Shown: piece by piece, positions 42,327 through 49,674 of the stretch | Layout of the letters: the number at the start of each line of letters is the position of its first letter | How positions within the stretch are numbered: position 1 is the stretch's first letter | Origin: JBBDRJ01 sp963766295 | Lineage (GTDB): Bacteria > Actinomycetota > JAICYB01 | Direction of reading: 5' to 3' | Length of the DNA: 64,000 nt | Assembly: GCA_963766295.1 (NCBI GenBank) | Contig: CAVXYW010000002.1 | Coordinates: forward strand, 1,178,001-1,242,000 | The notes under the pieces: generated by a model | Databases searched by the model: none | The model's input: only the letters and a program-made list of their open reading frames with translations | Told to the model about the DNA's origin: nothing | Position numbers and translations under genes: made by a program

Positions 42327-42347
42327 GGGTATCAACGATACCCGCGC

Positions 42348-42353
42348 TATACT
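42348..42353 (+). promoter_or_regulatory. -10 hexamer TATACT for tRNA-Ala
   Basis: A perfect TATACT ends 10 bases before the first base of tRNA-Ala, so transcription would start a few bases upstream of the mature tRNA. Confidence 0.55.
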
Positions 42354-42363
42354 TCCGCCCTCT

Positions 42364-42436
42364 GGGGCCGTAGCTCAGTTGGTAGAGCGCCTGGATGGCA
42401 TCCAGGAGGCCAGGGGTTCGAATCCCCTCGGCTCCA
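42364..42436 (+). tRNA. tRNA-Ala (anticodon GGC)
   Basis: A 73-nt cloverleaf. Acceptor arms GGGGCCG and CGGCTCC, discriminator A; D-arm with AGCTCAGTTGGTAGAGC; anticodon loop ATGGCAT on the 5-bp stem CCTGG/CCAGG; T-arm with GGTTCGAATCC. CCA is not encoded. A coding frame starts only four bases after the discriminator. Confidence 0.97.
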
Positions 42437-42440
42437 CAAA

Positions 42441-42884
42441 GTGACATCGACAACCGCCGACTTCGACCGGACGATCGAGCAGTCGCGGTCGGCACTCGGC
42501 GAAATCGCCAAGGGCAACCCTGATCCATACAAGGCGCTCCTTTCGCGCGGCGAAGACATAACGCTCGGGAATCCCTTCGGCGGTTTCGGGCGTGGTTGGG
42601 AGGAAGTCACCGAGCAATTGGAACGCGCGGCTTCGCATTACCGGGACGGTGAAATCGTCGGTTTCGAGATGGTGATGCAACATGTCGGCTCGGAGGTTGC
42701 GTACACGGTTGAGATTGAGCGCCTCCGCGCGAAGGTAGGCGGAAGCTCCGAAGTCACGGAACTGGCTTTTCGTGTCACCTGCGTCTACAGGCATGAAGAC
42801 GACGGCTGGAAGCTGGTGCATCGACACGCGGACCCCCGCGTCTCCAGGCAATCGGCTGATTCGGTCATCCAGAGCCCTGAGTGA
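42441..42884 (+). CDS. NTF2/SnoaL-like protein of unknown function
   Basis: The 147-residue protein looks like a SnoaL/DUF4440 cone-shaped fold: LSRGEDITLGNPFGGFGRGWEEV near the front, strands FEMVMQHVGSEVAYTVEIERLRA, and the end VTCVYRHEDDGWKLVHRHADP. Such proteins can be isomerases, hydrolases or non-enzymatic scaffolds. The first in-frame start after tRNA-Ala is GTG at 42441, only four bases from the tRNA end, with no Shine-Dalgarno sequence. Processing of the tRNA 3' end would leave an almost leaderless mRNA. The stop overlaps the next gene's GTG start (GTGA). Confidence 0.7.
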   Translation: MTSTTADFDRTIEQSRSALGEIAKGNPDPYKALLSRGEDITLGNPFGGFGRGWEEVTEQLERAASHYRDGEIVGFEMVMQHVGSEVAYTVEIERLRAKVGGSSEVTELAFRVTCVYRHEDDGWKLVHRHADPRVSRQSADSVIQSPE

Positions 42885-43639
42885 CGACCGACACATTCGA
42901 TGCGCTCGAGCAGGAGTATGAAGCTCTGGGGTCGATGCTCTATTCGCTGGACGACGAGGATTGGTCGAAGCCATCGCTATGCGAAGGATGGACGGTCGCC
43001 GATGTCGTCCTTCACCTTGCTCAGAGCGAGGAATCCATCGCCGTGGGCACGGGAGTGCGTGAAGTCACACCGGCTGAGGTCGCCGTCGGCGTCCGAAGGT
43101 CCGAGGCGACCATCGACGATGTAGTCGAGGATTGGGTTGCATCCGAGCGCGATCGGCCGCCGCAGGAACACCTGGATCGATGGAAAGCAGCCAGCCGGCG
43201 CGCACTGACGTTGCTCCGCGAAGCCGAGCCCGACTCGAGGATCCCTTGGGCGACCAATCCACTCAAACCGCGCACGCTTGCCACGACCAGACTGTCCGAG
43301 CACTGGATCCATGCCAACGACATCGCAAATCCGCTCGGGCTCCCCTACCCCGATACCGATCGCCTTTGGCATATCGCGCGGCTCGCACACCGAACGACCC
43401 CGTACGCATACGCACGCGCAGGACGCAACGACCCTCCACCCGTACGCGTCGAGCTCACGTCGCCCAGTGGAGAACGCTGGGAATTCGGGCCGGAAGGCGC
43501 CGAGTGTTTCGTCGAAGGAAGCGCCTCGGACTTCTGCCGTATCGCTGCCCGGCGACTGCTTCCAGCCGATGCTCGGAGCATCGTCACGACCGGGGAACGC
43601 ACAATTGAGGTGCTTGGACTCATCCGCACCTACGCGTAG
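42881..43639 (+). CDS. Maleylpyruvate isomerase-like/DinB-fold metal-binding protein (TIGR03084 type)
   Basis: The 252-residue protein starts with a DinB-like helical bundle: EALGSMLYSLDDEDWSKPSL, then CEGWTVADVVLHLAQSE (metal histidine), and the second histidines in LSEHWIHANDIANPLGLP, matching the actinobacterial TIGR03084/MDMPI family. Such proteins are thought to be mycothiol-dependent enzymes, but most have no assigned reaction. The C-terminal SCP2-like part (VRVELTSPSGERWEFGPEGA) is typical. The GTG start overlaps the previous stop by four bases. Confidence 0.8.
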   Translation: MTTDTFDALEQEYEALGSMLYSLDDEDWSKPSLCEGWTVADVVLHLAQSEESIAVGTGVREVTPAEVAVGVRRSEATIDDVVEDWVASERDRPPQEHLDRWKAASRRALTLLREAEPDSRIPWATNPLKPRTLATTRLSEHWIHANDIANPLGLPYPDTDRLWHIARLAHRTTPYAYARAGRNDPPPVRVELTSPSGERWEFGPEGAECFVEGSASDFCRIAARRLLPADARSIVTTGERTIEVLGLIRTYA

Positions 43640-43659
43640 CGCTCCAGAAAGAGGAGATC

Positions 43660-44481
43660 ATGACTCTTGACGTAAACCTGCAGGGCAAGACCGCACTCGT
43701 CACCGGCGCATCGAGTGGCATCGGACAGTCAGTCGCGGAGCGCCTAGGCCGGGCCGGCGCGGTTGTTTATCTAACGGGGCGCACCGCACAGCCCATGGAT
43801 GAGTCCCGCATTCGCATCGAAGAATCGGGCGGCAAGGCTGAGGTTGTTGCGATGGACGTTCGCGATGCCGACGCCTTGCGTGGCCTGATCGATCGGGCTG
43901 CCGAAGACACCGGCCGGCTCGACATCATGATCAACAACGCAGGCCTCGGACATCCGGGCTCGATCATCGAAGGCGAGATCGAAAAGTGGCGCGAGATGCT
44001 CGACGTCAACATCATCGCCCTGCTCGTCGGAAGTCAGGCCGCCGTCAAAGCCATGCGCCGCTGCGGCAACGGCGGGCACATCATCAACATCTCCTCGGGC
44101 GCTGCTTTGCGCAGGGATTCAGGTGTCTACGGGGCCACGAAGCATGCCGTCAACGTGATAACGGAGACGCTCCGCGGCGAGCTCGAGGACGACAACATCC
44201 GCATCACGTCGTTGATGCCCGGTGTAATCGCCACCAATTTCGCGCGAAACTACGATCCCGAAGTCATCAAGGGCATCGGCGCTCTAGTCGGGATGGAGCT
44301 CGACCTGAAGCCTGGCGAGAAGATTCCGGACGAAGCACTCGCGAACGCTCAAGCGGCTCTCGAAAACTTGATCGGAAAACCGGAAGACATCGCCGACGCC
44401 GTTCTCTATACGGTCAGCTTGCCGCTTCGGCTCAACATCCCGGAGATAGTCGTCCGTCCAGCGAAGCAGTTGGATCTCTGA
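43660..44481 (+). CDS. Short-chain dehydrogenase/reductase
   Basis: The 273-residue classical SDR has the nucleotide-binding TGASSGIGQ (residues about 15-22), NNAG, the catalytic Ser in INISSGAAL, and the YGATKHA catalytic Tyr/Lys. TGRT after the second strand suggests NADP use. The closing residues EIVVRPAKQLDL resemble the family of NADP-dependent 3-hydroxy acid or serine dehydrogenases (YdfG-like), but the substrate is unknown. A strong AGAGGAGA precedes the ATG by 3-4 bases. It is 20 bases after the TIGR03084 gene and probably cotranscribed. It converges on a minus-strand gene with a 12-base gap. Confidence 0.88.
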   Translation: MTLDVNLQGKTALVTGASSGIGQSVAERLGRAGAVVYLTGRTAQPMDESRIRIEESGGKAEVVAMDVRDADALRGLIDRAAEDTGRLDIMINNAGLGHPGSIIEGEIEKWREMLDVNIIALLVGSQAAVKAMRRCGNGGHIINISSGAALRRDSGVYGATKHAVNVITETLRGELEDDNIRITSLMPGVIATNFARNYDPEVIKGIGALVGMELDLKPGEKIPDEALANAQAALENLIGKPEDIADAVLYTVSLPLRLNIPEIVVRPAKQLDL

Positions 44482-44493
44482 TCCGGAGACGTC

Positions 44494-44877
44494 TTAAGCG
44501 GGCCGGTTACGCGCTATCCAAGCTCGCGCATCCGGTTCCGTCCCTAGGACCGCATCTTGACGCAACAGCCAGTGCATGAGACGCATGCCGAAGCGGACGA
44601 ACCGGGACGGTGCTATCACGACGTAGCCGCGGATGTTGGGAAGTCGCTTGATCTTTCTGAGACTCACCGTATTGAGCGGATTCACGAATCGCACCCGAGT
44701 CGTGTCCGTCACGTACCACCAGCCGTTCGGATGATCACGACCGAAAGTAGTTGCGTCGAGTAGATCCTTCTTAAGTAGTCCTCGTCCGATGTACCCCCGA
44801 GGACGGGCGAGGAGGATGTCCTCCTCCCAAACGATCTCGACGCTACCTCCGCGCCGCCTGTTCTCCGTGACTTTCAA
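44494..44877 (-). CDS. Hypothetical protein, possibly STAS/SpoIIAA-like
   Basis: A 127-residue protein without a firm family. Residues 12-30 (VEIVWEEDILLARPRGYIG) and the closing region with IRGYVVIAPSRFVRFGMRL recall the STAS/SpoIIAA-like fold of small cytosolic regulators, with WWYVTDTTRV in the middle, but the match is by eye only. The start overlaps the rsfS stop by four bases (ATGA), so the two are cotranscribed. Many Arg/Trp residues and no signal peptide. It is unknown whether it has any link to ribosome silencing. Confidence 0.55.
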   Translation of the reverse strand: MKVTENRRRGGSVEIVWEEDILLARPRGYIGRGLLKKDLLDATTFGRDHPNGWWYVTDTTRVRFVNPLNTVSLRKIKRLPNIRGYVVIAPSRFVRFGMRLMHWLLRQDAVLGTEPDARAWIARNRPA

Positions 44878-45245
44878 GCAAGAGCCTCACGTGCCTCCGC
44901 AAGCTCGGGGATCTCGGGCCGCGGGGCGTCCTTCCAAAGTCGCTCGAGATCGTAGAACTCGCGCATCTCGTCGCTGAACACGTGCACGACGAACTCGCCG
45001 TAATCGATGAGCATCCAACCGGTGCTTGGACTCCCCTCGGTGCGGATCGGTGCTCGGCCGTCCGCCTTGAGTTTCACCTGAACCTCGTCGGAGATGGTTT
45101 TGACCTGACGGTCGGACTGAGCAGAGCAGATGAGGAAGTAATCGGTGATCGCCAAGTACGGACCAACTTCGAGAATGACGAGCTTGCCCGCCTTCTTGTC
45201 GGCCGCCGCAGTTACGGCCCGTCCGACCCAGTCGAGAATGGTCAG
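44874..45245 (-). CDS. rsfS: Ribosomal silencing factor RsfS, apparently with a CTG start
   Basis: RsfS binds L14 and blocks subunit joining when nutrients are scarce. The core LEVGPYLAITDYFLICSAQ, STGWMLIDYGEFVVHVF and FYDLERLWKDAP is diagnostic. A TTG at 45155 would cut off the conserved AAADKKAGKLVILEV, which reads open upstream to an in-frame CTG at 45245, giving 123 residues, a normal length. There is no ATG, GTG or TTG in between. A 21-codon frame starting ATG 45307 ends TGA at 45244-45242, overlapping that CTG (CTGA). CTG initiation, -1 frameshifting from the small frame, or a single-base error could explain this. Confidence 0.75.
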   Translation of the reverse strand: MTILDWVGRAVTAAADKKAGKLVILEVGPYLAITDYFLICSAQSDRQVKTISDEVQVKLKADGRAPIRTEGSPSTGWMLIDYGEFVVHVFSDEMREFYDLERLWKDAPRPEIPELAEAREALA

Positions 45246-45349
45246 GTCGCCGATACGGAAACGAGGGTTTCGGACGGACGAGGGCCGCGCCGGTTGGCAG
45301 CGGCCATGACGAAACTCACGACAGCATCATAACCGCGCTGTCCGCGGAT

Positions 45350-45952
45350 CTAGGTGCTGTAGAGATCATGCTCATCGATGTACTTGCGTACCGACTCTGG
45401 GACCAGATACTTGATCGGACGCCCCTCCGCCACTCTCCGGCGGATGTCCGTGGACGAGATCGCAAGGGCCGGGATCTCGAGCACCACCATGCGATCGCGA
45501 TAGCCGAGCGAGGCGAGTTTTCCCAGGTCGTGGCCGGGTCGAGTGACCGCAACGAAGGTGGCGAGCTCGAGCGCTTCCTCCGGGTCCTTCCACGTGAGGA
45601 TCTCGAGGGTTGCGTCCGCACCGGTGATGAAGTGAAGCTCGGCTCCCGGGTGCTCGATACCGACAGCTCGCAACGTGTCGATCGTGTACGTAGGTCCTTC
45701 TCGTTCGATTTCGATGTCCGACACTTCGAACTCGGCGTTGTCGGCCGTCGCCAGCTCCGTCATCGCCAATCGGTGGTCTGCCGAACTGACGCCCGGGCGC
45801 TCCTTCTGCCAGGGACGTCCGGCCGGGATGAATAGAACGCGTTCCAGGGATTGCGCGACGCGGGCTTCCTCGGCCGCAACCAAGTGGCCGTGGTGGATGG
45901 GATCGAAGGTGCCACCCATCAATCCGATCCGTTGGCCGATCCGCGCGCCCAT
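45350..45952 (-). CDS. nadD: Nicotinate-nucleotide adenylyltransferase
   Basis: A 200-residue enzyme that joins ATP and nicotinate mononucleotide to form deamido-NAD. The nucleotidyltransferase motif GGTFDPIHHGHLVAAEEA (in which HHGH binds ATP), the EREGPTYTIDTLR segment, FITGADA and the closing ISSTDIRRRV are all present. The nadD-rsfS pair is conserved across bacteria. The 104 bases between nadD and the proposed rsfS start hold only a 21-codon frame. Confidence 0.94.
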   Translation of the reverse strand: MGARIGQRIGLMGGTFDPIHHGHLVAAEEARVAQSLERVLFIPAGRPWQKERPGVSSADHRLAMTELATADNAEFEVSDIEIEREGPTYTIDTLRAVGIEHPGAELHFITGADATLEILTWKDPEEALELATFVAVTRPGHDLGKLASLGYRDRMVVLEIPALAISSTDIRRRVAEGRPIKYLVPESVRKYIDEHDLYST

Positions 45953-45978
45953 GCGCGAATCGTAGCGTTAGTGCCGGT

Positions 45979-46239
45979 TCAGGCCGCTTCTTTAGAGCGC
46001 CGCCACTCCTCGATCACGCGCTCACGGGACTGCTGGACGCGCGCCCGGGCCATAGCGGCTTCGATCGAGCCCGCGCCGTAGAGCAGCTTGTCGCTCTCTA
46101 GGTCTTCCAGTGCGTGGAAGAACGCTCCATGAGCGGTGTCTTCGGATACAGAGATCTCGACGACGTCTGAGGACGGCTTCTCTTGAGCCTTGCCGGCCGG
46201 GTGTCCGGCCATCGCTTCGAGTTCAGATTCAGTGCGCAT
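45979..46239 (-). CDS. Small hypothetical protein with an acidic middle
   Basis: An 86-residue protein of no recognised family. ATG 46239 is chosen because GGAGGGG lies 3-4 bases upstream; a frame to 46305 lacks such a site. After a variable first third, the sequence DVVEISVSEDTAHGAFFHALEDLESDKLLYGAGSI is mainly acidic, and the C-terminal end (AMARARVQQSRERVIEEWRRS) is predicted to be helical. It lies between the VWA protein and nadD, 26 bases before the latter. Confidence 0.55.
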   Translation of the reverse strand: MRTESELEAMAGHPAGKAQEKPSSDVVEISVSEDTAHGAFFHALEDLESDKLLYGAGSIEAAMARARVQQSRERVIEEWRRSKEAA

Positions 46240-46341
46240 GATCCCCTCCGTGGGACTAACGCTTCTTGGAGATAACTTCGGCCCATCGGCCGGCCGCTTT
46301 AGCAACCCTTACCCACTAACGGGAGCCGCTAACGCGCCGCC

Positions 46342-47676
46342 CTAAGCCAGGCGCTCTATAAACCCGGCCAGCTGCTTCAGATTCCGGCACTCGTGAACGG
46401 CGTCGCAGTGCTCGGCGTAAGCGGACATGACCGAATCGCCCGTGTCCCAGTGCTGCGGAGCTTCGGGGTTGAGCCACCAAACGCGCTTGGCGCGCTCGCG
46501 CACATCCTTGAGCACCCACGCTTCCGGGTTGCGGTAGTTCGATCGTGCGTCGCCCAAGATCAGGACGTGGCTGCGGTCGTTTACCGCTTCCAGGTAGTTC
46601 TCGTGGAACTGCTTGAAGGAATGCCCGTAATCGGAGTGCCCGTCCAGCCAGATCACGTTCGCGATCTGTAGCGCCTTGGGGATCGCGTCGGCCGGGTCGG
46701 TCGATTTCAGCGTCTCGGTTACCTCGTCGACGGTGTCGATGAACAAGAACGACCGGATGCGTGGGAATTGGACCTGCAGCGAAGCGACGAGCAGGAGTGT
46801 GAACCTCGTGAAGGCAGCCACAGATCCGGAAACGTCGCACAGTAAGACGATGTCCGGACGCGACCTCGACTTCACCTTGAACTGAGGATCGACCATCGCC
46901 CCACCGGTCGAAAGGGACTTCCGGAAGGTCTTGCGCATATCCAAGCGCCCCCGGGCGCCCATCTTCCGGAGCTTGGCCAGCCGGGTGGCAAGACGGCGCG
47001 CAAGCGAAATGACGGAGCGGCGCACATCGGAGACTTCGTCCGAAGTGATCGTTGCGAAATCGCGTTCCTCCAAAGGAACACGAAGGATGCGGTCGGCGAC
47101 GTCGTCGGCTCCCCTTTCATTGACCATCCGACGTCGAACTTCTTGTTCGAGTATCCGGCGCAATCGCTCGAGCCTGGACTGCACCTCCATTTTCCAGATC
47201 GCCTGCTCCCACTCGTCAACGCCTTCGCGTTCGGCCAGGCGTTGCAGCAGACGGTCGAGATCGAGGAATCGCAATGCGCGGTAAAGCAGGAAGCCGCCCG
47301 ACGCTTCGTTTGACAAGCGATCCAACACGGCCCGAGCCAAGCGACGGAGCTCACCATCGCGACCTTCCCGCAACGCCTTGATCACCGCTTCGAGAAGCTC
47401 GGCCTCCTCGAGCTCGCTGAGGTCGGGTGGCACCGTGTCCATATCGACATCGATGTCCGCGAACTCCGGCGCAAAGAACAGGTCGAAGAGCGTGGAGAAC
47501 ACCTCGAGGTGCCCGGGCGCCCGGCACATGCTCGAGGCCAGGCCCCACTTGAACGATTCGCGGTCGGCCCAGTCGAGGTGGCCCAACGCTTGCGACGCCA
47601 CGAGTATCTCGTGATTCGATACCGGGACCCCGGCGTCCCGCAGCTTCGACGCGAAGGCTTGAAGACGCTCGAGCAT
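46342..47676 (-). CDS. VWA domain protein, CoxE-like
   Basis: The 444-residue protein has a long N-terminal helical region and a C-terminal von Willebrand factor A domain with the MIDAS motif DVSGSV near residue 280, followed by FLFIDTVDEVT and VLILGDARSNYRN. This is the CoxE-like family that partners MoxR/CoxD ATPases. The pair acts as a chaperone inserting metals or remodelling enzymes. The preceding gene is such an ATPase; the ATG directly abuts its stop (no spacer). No CO dehydrogenase or other client is nearby. Confidence 0.82.
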   Translation of the reverse strand: MLERLQAFASKLRDAGVPVSNHEILVASQALGHLDWADRESFKWGLASSMCRAPGHLEVFSTLFDLFFAPEFADIDVDMDTVPPDLSELEEAELLEAVIKALREGRDGELRRLARAVLDRLSNEASGGFLLYRALRFLDLDRLLQRLAEREGVDEWEQAIWKMEVQSRLERLRRILEQEVRRRMVNERGADDVADRILRVPLEERDFATITSDEVSDVRRSVISLARRLATRLAKLRKMGARGRLDMRKTFRKSLSTGGAMVDPQFKVKSRSRPDIVLLCDVSGSVAAFTRFTLLLVASLQVQFPRIRSFLFIDTVDEVTETLKSTDPADAIPKALQIANVIWLDGHSDYGHSFKQFHENYLEAVNDRSHVLILGDARSNYRNPEAWVLKDVRERAKRVWWLNPEAPQHWDTGDSVMSAYAEHCDAVHECRNLKQLAGFIERLA

Positions 47677-48564
47677 TCAGTTGAGGTTGGGCGGCGGAAG
47701 CTTGAGCTGCTGAGACACGCGCTCCATGTCCTGCCGGTACTTCAGGATCACATTCAACGTTTCCTGCGTGATGTTCTCGTCCAGAGTCTCGACCCCGAGC
47801 TCGACGAGAGTGCGGGCCCAGTCGATCGATTCGGAGATCGAAGGCTGCTTCTTCAACTCGAGCTGACGGATCGAGCGGATGAGACGAACCAGCTGATCGG
47901 CGAGCGCCTCGGGGAGCTCCGGAACGCGCGTAAGAACGATCTCGCGCTCACGCTCCGATTCGGGATAGTCGAGGAATAAGTAGAGGCAGCGTCGCTTCAG
48001 CGCCTCAGAGAGCTCCCGCGTCGCGTTTGACGTCAGGAACACCATTGGCTGACTACGCGCCACCATCGTCCCCATCTCGGGGATCGTCACCTGGAAATCG
48101 GACAGCAGCTCAAGCAGGAAGGCCTCGAACTCGAACTCCGTTCTGTCGATCTCGTCGATGAGCAGAACGATGGGCGTCTCCGATCTGATCGCCTTGAGAA
48201 GAGGGCGCTCCAAAAGGAAGGGTTCGTCGAAGATGCTCTCTTCGATCTCCTCCCAGTGGTGCTCCCGCGCTTCGTCGGCTTGGATACGTAGAAGCTGTTT
48301 GCGATAGTTCCATTCGTATAGGGCCCGTGATTCGTCCAGGCCCTCGTAGCACTGAAGGCGGATCAGGTCGAGCTTGGTCGCCGCGGAAACGGCTTTCGCG
48401 AGCTCGGTCTTGCCTACACCGGCGGGACCTTCGATGAGAAGAGGCTTGCCGAGCCGGTCGGCCAAATAAACGGCTGTCGCTACACGCGTGTCGGCTATGT
48501 AGTCGACGGCGCGAAGGCGCTTGAGAACCTCTTCGACAGAAGTAAACCCGTGCCCGTTCTTCAT
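47677..48564 (-). CDS. MoxR-family AAA+ ATPase (CoxD-like)
   Basis: A 295-residue AAA+ protein: Walker A EGPAGVGKTELAKAVS (residues about 44-51), Walker B IVLLIDEIDRTEFEFEAFLLE, sensor 1 FLTSNATREL and sensor 2 around ALKRRCLYLFLDYPESE. It matches MoxR proteins of the CoxD type. Together with the adjoining VWA partner it probably remodels a client metalloenzyme or surface complex. The 15-base gap after proB suggests cotranscription. Confidence 0.86.
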   Translation of the reverse strand: MKNGHGFTSVEEVLKRLRAVDYIADTRVATAVYLADRLGKPLLIEGPAGVGKTELAKAVSAATKLDLIRLQCYEGLDESRALYEWNYRKQLLRIQADEAREHHWEEIEESIFDEPFLLERPLLKAIRSETPIVLLIDEIDRTEFEFEAFLLELLSDFQVTIPEMGTMVARSQPMVFLTSNATRELSEALKRRCLYLFLDYPESEREREIVLTRVPELPEALADQLVRLIRSIRQLELKKQPSISESIDWARTLVELGVETLDENITQETLNVILKYRQDMERVSQQLKLPPPNLN

Positions 48565-48579
48565 TGGAGTCGCAACAGG

Positions 48580-49674
48580 CTACAGGACCACCAGTTCGTC
48601 GCGATGGACGACCTCTCGCGCATCCCCGATCTCTTTGGAGACGGCTTCGGATCCGAGTCCAGCGATCTTTTGCAGCTCGTCGGACGAGAAACCCACGAGA
48701 CCGCGGGCAATCGTGCGGCCCATGTCGTCCACGATGTCGACGGCATCTCCCGGCTGGAAAGACCCCTCGACACTCTTCACGCCTGCGGCGAGAAGAGAAC
48801 GGTTGTGTTCAACGACGGCCGCGCGGGCGCCGTCGTCTACGACGACGCGGCCGCGCGGCGTCGTCGCATACCCGATCCAGGCCTTGCGTGAGGTGAGCTT
48901 CGAAGGCTGGGCGTGGAAGAGAGTGCCGACGGCTTCGCCGTCGAACACTTTCTTCAACGTCCCCTCCCCGAAGCCGGCGATCACAACCGGTACACCCGAA
49001 GCGCTTGCGATGCGCGCTGCGTCGAGCTTGGATCGCATGCCACCTGAGCCGAAAGAGGAAACCGAGCCGCCGGCCAGTGCTTCTATCTCCGGTGTGATGT
49101 CGTCCACTTCGTTGATGATCGGGCCGTCCCTTCCGTCGTGAAGTCCGTCCACGTCGGAGAGCATCACCAGCACATCGCCCCTAACCAGATTCGCGACGAG
49201 CGCCGCCAGAAGATCGTTCTCGCCGAACTTGATCTCGTCGGTTGAGACCGTGTCGTTCTCGTTCACAACAGGCACTGCACCGAGGGCAAGCAGTCGCTGG
49301 AACGTGTTCTGCGCGTTCACGTACTGCTGGCGGTGAAGGAAGTCCGATCGCGTTACAAGCACCTGACCGCACGCACGACCCCGGCTCTCGAAAGCCGTGG
49401 CGTACGCATCCATGAGGTGCGACTGACCGACGGCAGCAGCTGCCTGGAGCGAAGGCATGTCCTTCGGACGTTTATCGAGACCCAGAGGGCCGAGACCTGC
49501 CGCGATGGCGCCCGAAGTCACGCAAACCACTTCACGCCCGGCCTCCAGCAACTCGCACAGCTCCGCCACGAGCGCATCGACCTGCTCCGGTGCGAGGCGC
49601 CCATCTTCGCGAGTTAGGGACGATGTCCCCACCTTCACAACAACGCGACGCGCGGAACGAAGTTCCTCACGCAT
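48580..49674 (-). CDS. proB: Glutamate 5-kinase
   Basis: A 364-residue enzyme phosphorylating L-glutamate for proline synthesis. The amino-acid kinase domain has VVKVGTSSLT, VTSGAIAAGLGPLGL, NENDTVSTDEIKFGENDLLAALVAN and LLSDVDGL-type VMLSDVDGL; the C-terminal PUA domain begins near VGTLFHAQ, and ends with GLVGFSSDEL. The 8-base overlap with obgE is conserved. No proA follows; the next genes are MoxR and VWA. Confidence 0.95.
   Translation of the reverse strand: MREELRSARRVVVKVGTSSLTREDGRLAPEQVDALVAELCELLEAGREVVCVTSGAIAAGLGPLGLDKRPKDMPSLQAAAAVGQSHLMDAYATAFESRGRACGQVLVTRSDFLHRQQYVNAQNTFQRLLALGAVPVVNENDTVSTDEIKFGENDLLAALVANLVRGDVLVMLSDVDGLHDGRDGPIINEVDDITPEIEALAGGSVSSFGSGGMRSKLDAARIASASGVPVVIAGFGEGTLKKVFDGEAVGTLFHAQPSKLTSRKAWIGYATTPRGRVVVDDGARAAVVEHNRSLLAAGVKSVEGSFQPGDAVDIVDDMGRTIARGLVGFSSDELQKIAGLGSEAVSKEIGDAREVVHRDELVVL

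Noticed and set aside
42288..42440. Coding frame across tRNA-Ala as part of the NTF2-like gene
   Set aside because: The residues encoded there come from the tRNA and the PIG-L gene 5' end antisense, not from the protein family.
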